Below are positions 13,301 to 25,300 of a stretch of DNA of 64,000 bases, piece by piece (position 1 is the stretch's first letter; every line of letters begins with the position of its first letter). Source of the DNA: Hippopus hippopus (lineage: Eukaryota; Mollusca; Bivalvia; Cardiida; Cardiidae); NCBI GenBank assembly GCA_946811185.2, contig OX328097.1, positions 60,789,063-60,853,062 on the forward strand, in the 5' to 3' direction. Under the pieces are notes generated by a model. It saw nothing but the letters and a program-made list of their open reading frames with translations, was not told the DNA's origin and searched no databases. The position numbers and the translations under genes are program-made.

Positions 13301-16300
13301 GGCCTAGGGCGACCAAATTTGGCATGTAGCTTTATCTAGTGGACCTGTACCAAGGGTGTCCAAATTATAGCCGAGGGTCAAATTTGACTTCGCTCCGGGG
13401 GGTAACATGTTTTACATGGGCGGGCTTATATAGGAAAATCTTTCGCATCTAGCTATAAGGGCTAGGGCTATCAAATTTTGCATTTAGCTTTATCTAGGGG
13501 GTCTCTATCAAGGGTGCCCAAATTATAGCCCAGGGGGTCAAATGTAGCCCCACCCCAGGGGGTCACAAGTTCTACATGGTCTTATATAAGGAAACTTTAA
13601 TAATCTACTTGTACATAGCCATATTTAGGCTTAGGGCTACCAAATTTTGCATGTAACTTTATATAATGGGCCTCTACCAAGAGGGCCCAAATTTTAACTT
13701 TGGGGGTCAAGTTTGACTCCACACCAGGGGTCACAAGTTTTACATTGGCTTTTATAGTGAAAACTTGATAAACCTGTGTCATGGATCACATATTTTACAG
13801 GGCCTTTTATTCAGCAAACTTGTTTTACATGACTTTTTATTGGGCAAGATTAAAAAATCTTTTTGTTTATAACCACACATTCTAGTTTCATATTGTAGGT
13901 CTGGGGTCAAAATTGCCTTCATTCCAGGGATCGCAAGTTTAACATGGGCTTCAAAATATTGTCACTTCAATTTAAACATTAATCAAGGGAAATAACTCTT
14001 TTTATGAAAGATAAAGTTCGTTACTATTTACCTCCCTTGATTATCAAGCTGCAGTGATACATGATTGGTGCTAGACAAGTTTTTTAGCTCCACTGGCCGA
14101 AAGCCAGCAGGCTTATGTTATGGCCCGTTGTCCGTTGTGCGTCCATCCGTATGTTAACTTTTTAGCTCACTTGAGCACAACGTGCTCAAGGGGAGCTTTT
14201 AGGATCACCTGGTGTCCGTCATGCGTCGTGTGTCGTCAACAATTCTTTAAACATCAACTCCTCCTAAACCACTGGGCGGAATTGGACCAAACTTGGCTGG
14301 AATGTTCCTTGGAAGGTCCTCTTTAAAAACTGTTCACAGAATTTGATTCCATCAAAAACTCTGGTTGCCATTGCAACTAAATGGAATTTTTTAGGGAATT
14401 CTTTAAAAATCTTCTCCTCTGAAACCACGGGTCAGATTTTGAAATAATTTCACAGATATGCTCCTTGGGTGACCCTTTTTAAAAATTGTTCGTAAAATTT
14501 TGATCCGTCAAAAAATGTGGCTCTGGTGAATGGGGGCATCTTGCACCATATAGAAATGAAGGAATTCTTCAAAATTCTTCTTCTCTGAAACCGCTGGTCA
14601 GATTTCGAAATAATTTCACAGGATTGTTCCTTGGGTGACCCTTTTCAAAAACTGTTCGTAAAATTTTGATCCGTTAAAAAACGTGGCTCTGGTGAATGGG
14701 GGCTTCTTGCACTATACAGAAATGAAGGAATTCTTTAAAAATCTTCTCCTCTGAAACAGCAGGTCAGATTTTGAAATAATTTCACAGGATTGTTCCTTGG
14801 GTGACCTTTTTCTAAAATTGTTCGTAAAATTTTGATCCGTCAAAAAATGTGGCTCTGGTGAATGGGGGCTACTTGCACTATATGGAAATTTAGAAATTCT
14901 TAAAAATTCTTCTTCTCTGAAACGACTGGTCAGAATTTTACTTAATAGCCAGTGGAGCGATACAGGGCCATCATGGCCCTCTTGTTCTTTAATACCTTTG
15001 CTGTTGGTACTTAATAGAATTTTCCTGATGCATACCTACAATATAGTTTTTTGCCAACCCTTTACCAGAGAACAAAATGGCGGACTTGTATTAATTCAAA
15101 TTGCTTTTAGACAACAAATTAAATGTGGCTTGAATGGTTGGATTTTCTTATAAAAGAACAGAATCATTTTTGGAAAAGGGAATAGTGCATTAGTACTTAA
15201 TAAAATCTTTTTGATGAGACAAATTTATTCAGTGCTCTCAGCACAGATTTTAGTTCATTCTTTACCACAAACAATCCCAAGTTTTAATGACCCTGTAGAA
15301 AGAAGGCTTTTGGAAACATTGTGTGAATAGATAAAATGCTGGTAACCAGCAATTTCTCCTTTTTCCGCAATTTTTTCTACCCTATTAAAAGCAGAAATCA
15401 TCATTTTATCTACATTTATTTTGTTGTCTGTAAATGCTTTCTTTTTGGTCACGTCCAAGATACTGTTCTGCAATAAGGAGTAAAGAGTTGTTATTCTTTG
15501 ATCTGATAAAAACTTCCCATAATTATTCCGTACCTCTGTATAATGATATTGTCCTGCCAAGTGTATAAGCAATTTTGTTGTAGAAGCATTTCCAGAGCTT
15601 TGATTTGCTTTGAGCTCTTTGAGAAAATTTCATACTTCACAAGGCCAAAGGTCTTGTGATTTGACTAAAATTTCTCATGCAGGCAGAAGCAATTACATGT
15701 TCAAGCCCCAGGAAAGTAACAACTAGAAATATAGTGCTGTGTATGAGATTATGGAAGTTCCTTTTGATTCCTTAACCTTTTTCCAAATAGCTTTATGTTT
15801 TGATGACCCTAAGAAGAAAAGCTTTTGAAAACATTGTTGGAAAAGGAGAAAAAGCTAGTTACCAGCATTTTCTCCTTTTCCCACAATATTTCCTATGCTT
15901 TGATAGAGAAAGCTTATCATTTTAGCAATATTTGTTTTAATGTAGTCTCAAATTTTGCTTTTTTGGTAAAGGATTGAATAAGGATTGATCTTCTTCTAAA
16001 AGCCAAAGATAGAAGCAATCACTTGGAAAAACTTTGCGGTTCATCTTTTTGATGGCAAAAGGATAGAATAACAAAGAATTTGGAGTTGAAGGTTTATGCA
16101 TTTAGGTGCGGGAGATCACTCCTTCCTTACTGCATAGCTTCATCCCGTATAAAATCAATACCTAACAACTGCATTGGGGAGAATTCATTTTAGCTCGGTG
16201 GTTAAGGTATTGGTTGAAAAATAAGGATGTCTTTCGCACGAGTTCGAATCCCGCCAGGTGTGGTTTGTATTTCAGCTAAGTAATTTTTGCGAACTTTCAT

Positions 16301-19300
16301 GTTCGTAAGAATTTAACTAGATATTTTACCTCTCACTGTATTTTCAAACTTGTACTCTATTTTCAGATGGTGTTTTACATTGAAGCATGTGAATCTGGTT
16401 CCATCTTTTATGACCTTCTGCCTAAAGATGTCAATGGTATGATTCTACATGTGTATAAGACATAAAAACTTTACCAAACTATAAAATTATTGACTCATCT
16501 AAAATGAAAAGATTAGCAGAGGACTTTCAGTGTTCCTCGTATGATGGAATTCGTCTTTGAAACAGTTGAAAGGAGAAAATGCTGGTTTTTCTTTTTCCTC
16601 TTTTTCCTACAGTGTTTCCAAAGCATTCTTCTCCATGGTCTTTAACTCTTAGGCTGCTAAACGCAACTCACTGACCTTTTGTGGACAGTGTAGATCAAGA
16701 TCAGACTGCACAGAATGTGCAGTCTGATCTTGGATCTACACTGTCCGATGAGAAGATATTATTCTGCAAAACATAACTTTGAAATATCAATTTTTGGACT
16801 TTTAATATCGAATTAAAAATTTCATTTTAGTTATTTAGAAGGATAAGGGTTAAAACTTAGGGTTGTTTGGTAAAAGGATAACCCATAGAGAGCAAAACAA
16901 ACCCAACAGACATTTCAGTCTAGAAATAATAGAAATAATACCAGAAAGTCTCAGCAAAGAGGACAGTTTAGATGAAAGATCAAACTGTTTGTTCTGTGCA
17001 TTCTGATTACTGGCTGAGAAGCACTTAAAGTTAAGAAAGGTGCTTACACTTTAAGGGTTAACACTTTACAAAACAATTCCTTATTGTTAATAACTAGGCA
17101 AGAGGCTATTGAAAACAATGTGGGACATGGAGAAAATGCTGTCAACCAGCATTAGGAAAATTTGAGTAATTGCATGTATATGTATAGGCTCTGTATGAGC
17201 AACATCATATTTTGCTAGAAGATTGTTAAATGTACCAAAGGGTCAGAGCTGTTTCAGATATTTTATGCACAAATATTGTATTAGCAATATTCTGGAAAAA
17301 GGGGGTTTAATGCATCTTTGTAAAGCATTACACCATTCAAGTCTTAGCACAAAATACATCCATTTTGTCAAAAACCTTGCCAAATCAGGAGGTAGAATGG
17401 TCCTTTGTAATGCAGAAAATTAACTGATAGCAAATAGTTTTGACCCAGGTCAGCCCGCATGGACTGTGCAGGCTGACTTAAGTTGATATTTTTACAAATG
17501 CATTTTCACAGAACATGACTCAGCTATGTAAATATTCATTTCAGTTTTTGCCACTACAGCAGCTAATGCTCACGAGTCCTCCTATGCCTGTTACTTTGAC
17601 AAGAGCAGAAAGACTTATTTGGGAGATGTGTACAGCATTAAATGGATGCAAGATTCAGACAGAGTATGTATTTCAGTTTGCATCAGTTCATTTGGAGAGT
17701 TTTGTGTGAATGTCCTTGGGCAAGATACACTTCAGAGTCCCAGTCTTGTACTGGTGAAACCCAGGAGATACATGGATATGTGACCTGTCATAGTGATATG
17801 AGGGAAATAATGTAGAAAGAGAGATAAAACATGGTTCCATCCCATGATTCATTTATTCACTTACGGAGAAGGTGTGGAAGGAATTGTCAAGATATTAACA
17901 TTTGATCTAATTTTCTAAATTACCGAGTATTAACTCTTCACCACACAACCCTGACTTTTAACGACCTTGAGAAAGAAGGCTTTTGATAGCATTGTGGGAA
18001 AGGAGAAAATGTTGGTAATCAGCATTTTCTCCTTTTCCTGCAATACTTTTACCTTTTCCAAGACAAATCTGATAATTGAGGCTGCATTTGATTTGTCTTC
18101 TGCAAATTCTTTCAATTTGGATGCCTCTAAAAGTTTGTCATGTGGTAAAGAGTTAATTCACTGATATGACTTTGTACTGTTACTGAAAAATTATGTGGTC
18201 TTACGTCTTTGCCAAACCACAAAAATCTATCTGTCCATACTGAAAGGTTTTGTAGACGACAAATTGGATGTGGCTTAAATAAATGTATGAACTTTGTTTA
18301 TGAAAGGCTAGAAAACATTGTGGGAAAAGGAGAAAATGCTGGTTGGTAAAAGGTCACTTGTTCATCAGAAATATTGTAAGTTTCTTTACCCTAATTGTGC
18401 AGCAAACAGCCAAACAAGTGGCAGTTATTGGTTTTGTAGTCCAAAATTGACATAATGCTTTTATTAGAGTTTCCTCTACACAGGATTATTTGGCCTGCAA
18501 CACGCGAAAAGGGGCATTCGTACATCTGCGTAAAGTGTTGTTTCGGATCAGCCTGCACAGTCCGCGCAGGCTAATCCAAAACGACACTTTCCGTTTTTAT
18601 GTAATTTTCTGTTTGTCGCAAGTCAACTGAAGGACAAAATCTAATTTAGTTGTAAAGTGCCGTCTTGGATTAGCCTGCGCGGACTACGCAGGCTGATCCG
18701 AGACGACACTTTATGCAAATGTCCGAATGCCCCTTTTCGCGTGATGCAAGCCATTTGGTAAAGGGATTAAGTTCACATGACAGGAGAATTCTGTTTTCAC
18801 TGAACACAAACATCTGGTGTTTAGCTTCAAATGCCAAATGTTGCCCCTGTATCATCATGCCAAATGTTGTAAGGTTGCACAGATTAGGACGGATAGAAAA
18901 TGCATTTCATTCTATAGAGGCTATCCAAGACATCACTGTGGTTGTTTTTGGTTTTAAATCGGAGACAAATCCCCAGAGTTTCTTTATCCCATACACCTTA
19001 TATATTGATTATTTATCTATGTTTACACATCTGACTAGATTCTGCACAATATCATGTTTTAACAGCGTTTTTATGCTTCCCGAAGGGTGAGCATATAGTT
19101 GCCACTTCATCTGTCCGTCCGTCTGTCCGTCCATCCTTCCATCTGTCTGTCTGTCTGTCCATCATCCAAAGCCATTTTTCCACAACCCCTAGACCAAATT
19201 GGATGAAACTTCATATTTGAACTCCTTAGGATATTGTGCTCATGTAGTTTTCCCGGTTTTCCAATTTGAGGCTGTGTCTTGGAAAAAAGGGTTTTCTTGT

Positions 19301-22300
19301 AAAATTCCAATTTTTACTAATATCTCATTCAGTTTTCGTCAAAATTTCATGAGACTTCACATTTATATTGTTTATTAATAGTTTCACCATGTGCCCTTGT
19401 TTTTTTATTTATGCAAAACCATGGTATGGGAAAAGGGTGCTTAATGTCTTATAATGTTAGGTTTTGTTTTTTTGGACTCTGAAATTAAACATTTCCCAGT
19501 TTCTTCAAGACTATTCAAAATATATGTTGCTGATCAAAAGCCCCAGACCATGATTTCATTCTTTCCTATTTATACTAAGCTGTATTATAGAAAAAGAGGG
19601 CTTAATGACAAACTCAAACATAAAGTTTATAAATGTTTAATCTGATTTTTTTTCAGACAATTTTGCCATTACTATAATAGTAATGTTTGATTTACAGATT
19701 GTTCACATTGACAGGAAGTATTACACCACTGTTCCAAGAGTTATGCCCCTTCTTTATTTAATTATTTGAAAATGTGTTATTATGGTTCTACAAGAACAGA
19801 GATTTCTTACAGGATTTCAACGTAGTACTTTTCCAGTCTTTTCTTGAATATTACAGTAAGTGTAACATTTCTTGAAAAGAAGTCCTTGGTAACATTGGCA
19901 AATGCAGTTTGGCAGACAGGACCAAACACAAGTAGCCTGTTTCACTCCCACCCTCCTCTCCTGTGACCAACCATTTACCGACAGCCTTCACTTTCCTAAA
20001 AAGAGACCTGTTCGGGGAGCATAATCCGTCTACGATGGCTCTTGTTCTCTCTGGCTGTAAAAAGGTATCTTTTATGCTGTCTTCTTCTGGATCAGTAAAA
20101 CAGGATTGTTTGCTAAACTGTAAAAAAGGTGTATTTTGTTTAATTACAGGAAGATTTAACGTCAGAGACACTTGAAAAACAATTTGAGATCACAAAAGAG
20201 GAAACCAATACAAGTCATGTACAACAGTTTGGTGATATGGTTAGTTGACTCTAGAGTTCTAAGCTCAACAAAACCCTTTATTTAACCCTTTACCACACAA
20301 TGACGCCTTTTAACGCCCCTGAGAAAGAGGCCTTTTGAAAACATTGTAGGAAAAGGAGAAAATGCTGGTAACCAGCACTTTCTCCTTTTCCCACAAAGTT
20401 TTCTAACCTATCAAAGAAAAGTTGCGTCATTTGAGCCACTATGAAATTGTCGTCTGCAAATGCTTTCAATTTGGATAGGTCTTAAATTTTGCCGTGTGGT
20501 AAAGGGTTAAGGATGATTTTTATCTCTCTTTTAGCTCTTTACCAAATGACAGAATTTCAGACTTGACCAAATTGAAAGCATTTGCAGACATCAATATAAA
20601 ATGTGAATAGAAAATCAGAATTTGTTTTCGGAAGGGTAAAAACATTGGGGGAAAAGGAGAAAATGTTGGTACCCACCATAATGTTTTCAAAAGGTTTTTA
20701 TTCTCATGGTTGTTAAAACTTGGGATTGTGTGGTAAAGGGTTATATTGAGAACATCTGTAGACAACCTAATCAAATTTTAGTACATATTAGCCAAAGATC
20801 TCTGATAGGTAGAAAACTTTTCTGAAAAAGGCGAAAATACCAGGGTTTTCTTCTTTTCCAATGATGTTTTCAAAAGCCTTCTTTGTTAGGGTCATTAAAC
20901 AGAATTGTATTGTGAAGGCTTAATCCTTTGTAAGATATAAGCATGAGAAGAAAGGAGTTTGGAAATATTTTAGAAAGAGCAAAAAATGATTGAAAGCTGC
21001 TTATTTCTCTTGAAATGCTGTAAAAGTGGATAATAGTGTGGGTCCAAAATTTCGTAAGTTACGAAATACTGACCTTTTGTATGTTTTAATTTCTGCTAAT
21101 ATTGCAACAGAAGATCCCACATAAAAAGTTGTTTTTGTGCCAGTGTCCTGAACTGATGAACCCCATTAATAGGCAGTGTTAACCGCCACTAGTCTGGTAT
21201 ACTGGTCAACCTGATGGCAAAAAGGTACTTTTTGATGCCGACAAGGGTCCCTGTCAGTCCCTCCCACATGACCTGGTGTGTAGGTAAAACATACCTCAAT
21301 GTAGCCTCAATTTCTGCTGGTGGATAGCTTTGAGATTTTTATCAATACACAAAAATCGCAAAGATTTCCACAATGTGATGATTTCCATTTTTACAGTATA
21401 ATAATTACCATAATGCTTTCCAGTTCTTTCACAGTATGTTAACCCTTAAAGCGCCTTTCAAAACTATAGTTGCCTTTCTGGCCAGTGTAGATCAAGGTCA
21501 GGCTGCCAAAACATGCAGCCTGGTCTTTGATCTACACTGTCCACTTTGTTGCAACACTGTACAGAAAAGCAACCATAAAAATGCAATTATCTGGGTTGTA
21601 TTTCTTAAATGAGAATGTCTGATAGGTTTATTTGGCGCTCTTTGTGTTAATACATGTAGTTCTTTTGATTTTTTTCTTTTAGAGTATTGCTTCAATGACT
21701 GTGGCTGAATTCCAAGGTAACCAGAGGGCCAAGAGAGTTGACTCTGTCACACTTCATGATGCATGTGTAAGTTAATTTCTAGGTTTCTAAATATTGGTTC
21801 CAGCATTAGACATCTTATTGGCTGAGAAGATTATCAGCCAGTCAGATGGCTTGTAAGTTGTAAGAAAGTAAATAATTAGAAATGAATTGAACTTAGCATC
21901 AATTTTTATTGTTAAGGTGGATCTTTTAGGATATCAATAATTATTAATATCTTTTTTTACTGTTTTTCTCTCAAGCGTTCACCACACAATGCAGAATTTT
22001 GACGACTTTGACAAAGAAGCCTTTCAAAAACATTGCAGGAAAAGGAGAAAATGCTGGATAACCAGCATTTTCTCCTTTTCTCACAATGTTTTTTACCTTT
22101 CCCAGAACAAATTTCGCATTTTCAGTGACATTTATTTTGTCATCTGCAAATGCTTTGAATTTGGTCCAGTCCAAAATTTTGTCATTTGGTAAAGACTTAA
22201 CTCTTACAAGATTACAAAATTTTGGACTTGTCCTAATTGATGATGAATTTTCTACCGGCATTTTTTTTCTCTTTTCCAACAACATTTTCAAAAGCCTTTT

Positions 22301-25300
22301 TTTGGAGTCGTAAAAGGACAGAATTCTTTGATAAAGGGTTCATTTAGTTAGCCATGACCATTTGATTATTTCCTAACCCTTTAACAAACAATTTGGAGTT
22401 TTAACAACCCAAGGATGAAAGGCTTTTGAAACATTGTGGGAAATGGAGATAATTCTTGTAACCAGCATTTTCTCCTTTTCCAACAATGTTTTTGTTCATT
22501 ATCTAATTTATCATGTGCAAATGCTTTCAGTTTTGATCAGTCTAAAATTCTGTTGTTTCGTAAGGAGTTAAAGCCAAATTTTTACTACAATATTTGAATA
22601 ATGCCCATTAGATCTATCTTTAGGGTGATGCTGTCAAATCTGAGGATGTACCACTTGAAATTCTACGCAGAAGTCTTGAACTTGAAACAACTGATGAGGG
22701 CAGAAACAAGATAAAAGAAAAAATGGAAGAACTGGAAAATGTAAAAAGAATTTTGAAAAAATTTGAAACATTTCAAAATGCTCTATGATTAGGGGGTTTA
22801 ATGTATCTCCATGATGCATCATAAAAAGCAAGTCATCAATTAATTATGGATCCATAAAATCTATTTTGTCTAAGAACTGTCTGAGTTGTGTGGTAGAATG
22901 GTCCTCTGACATGCAAAGATCAGTAGCAATGAGTATTGATCCAAGTCAGAGTGCATGGATTGCACAGGCTGACTGGGTCAATACTTTTTGCAGATGCATT
23001 AAGCTCCCTTTTCACAGAGCGTGACTCAACTATTTTCATCATCCATTAGTCAATAAATATGACTTTAATACACCTGTGCAGTTCACAGTCTGTAACACAT
23101 TGTGGGAAAAGAAGAGATTGCATATAATAAGCAATTTCTCCTGTCCACAATTTTTGCAATACTATTCAGTTTTGGAAGAAAGACCAATACTTTTCTGTTG
23201 TTGAAAATCTGTTTACTTTGTATGATTTCATGTATTTTTGGTAGAACTGAAATAGCTTGTACCATAATGGGTTTAACTTTTCTTATGAAATAATTTTTAT
23301 TCCTGCATTAGGAATATGTTAGTTCTTATGATTGTATAGTTTGTATTGTGTCTAAAGAATATCCATAAAAATATCTGTTACTTTTATGTATATGTCATTG
23401 TGGATCTGAGATCAGATTGCACTTGTGTGCTGTCTAACCTTGATCTATAAGGATCACAAAGGATCCTAAATAATGGGGTTTCCCTTCATATACAGGTTTG
23501 TAAAAACTCAGGATCATTTGGTAAAGGGTGAGTATTGATTGATTGATTGTATGGTGTTTAAGACCGTTTTCACAATTATTTCAGTTATATCGCAGTGGCC
23601 AGTGCACCTATCCTTGCTCTCCTGGAGTCTCTTTTACCAGTACTCAGCACAGTATTCTTTCCATGGAACTGGCTGCTTTCCCACATAACCATTGTTGAAA
23701 CATTGCTTGGTGGTGGGAAAGGAATGAATCCTGTCGCAATGACTATCATCAATTTTTTGGAAAGAAATTGGCCAAGCCAGGGATTGAACCCACGACCCCC
23801 TGTTCTCAAGAAAAGGGTGAATAAGTAACTTTTCACTGTAGAATAAATCAATATTTCTGTTCTATACAGGAAAGAAAACTTGTGACCCAGACCATGAAGA
23901 CATTGGTTGGTAAAGCTGCTGAATTTCATGGTGTTAGTACAGATGTTTTGGAGAAACGCAAGGATATAACAAGATGGGATTGCTATGAGGATGCAGTGGA
24001 TTATTTGATTGAGAATTGTCAGGATCAGCTCAATTTGCCGAAGGTTTGTGTTAGATATTACGAGGGCTGTCCCAAAATAGTATAGACAAAGGCTATAATA
24101 CAGTCAGTGTTTACAAAATAGATTCAGCAAGTTTCGGAATTCTTTACAAGAGCTTTGTGCATATATGTGTGAAATATAAACTAACTACCTTCAGAATTGC
24201 TCAGTCTATCACGATTTAAAATAAGCTACCCTTACGTACCCGGCGCACACTAACGTCAACGTGATGACGTCCCTAGAAAACAATTTATTCTTTTTCAAAG
24301 TACTCTCCATGGTACTTGATGCATTTACGGTGGTGTGTGACCCACTTACCGTATACGTCTTCATACCACTAGCTTTTCAAATTACTCAACACTCGCAGAG
24401 TTTCCTGTTGTAGTTCATTGAAGTTTTCGAATCTATGTACCCGCAACTGAAACTTTAAATAGGGGAACAATGCAAAGTCTAGGGGTGCTAAGTCTGAACT
24501 GTAGAGCACTGCTCCTCTTCCATCCATCAACAAATCTCTTGTGCCATTTAAATACAAGAGATCTTGACACAGGTTTGAATTTTTCTGTAGCGTGCAGTTT
24601 GCATAGTGTTTGTGTAGGAGTCATATCTAAGTGTACACAATATTCGATAACATTCCACTGCGCAGCCATTTTCTTTGATGTCACCATTTTCAGCACGTTG
24701 GAATTAACCACTGCACTAGGTTTTGTTCTATAACTTTAATCAAAATAACATCACATAAGCATCCTTCGGTTTAATGATGTCAAATGCAATGATGTAGATC
24801 CATGTTGATTGATTTCCCGTAATTATGACCATGTTTGGAATTATAGACATGTAAAGATGTAGCATGTTCATAAAACCTAGTCACATTTTTGGTGTGCGCT
24901 GGGTTAGGTACCCCATTCGAGTAAGTAACTTCATAAAATGTACTATTTGCGATCTTGATTTTTTATTTTATATGTGAATATGCACAAATGACTAACGGAT
25001 ACAACATGCAAATTTAACTGAAATCTGACATCGAGTTCCATGATAAATAGTGTTGTCCACGCTATTTTAGGACAGCCCTCGTATGTCCTGTGGACAACTT
25101 TTGTCATTTCACAGCAGAGCTCCCTTTGAAAACTCTGTATCAAGTGAAGAAATTACTTATTATGAGCAAGTTCTGGCAATAGGAGAACTAGCCTATGTTG
25201 TGCAATTTCTCCTTTTACTAAAATCTTTTCAAAGTGGTCACCTTCTAGATGGAAAAAAGTTTTTCTGCAGGGGGATAATTTGTAAATGAAGGTTTGAATT

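Noticed and set aside
18713..19090. 125-codon open frame
   Set aside because: It begins in the F4 element and ends in another dispersed repeat; no homology was recognised.
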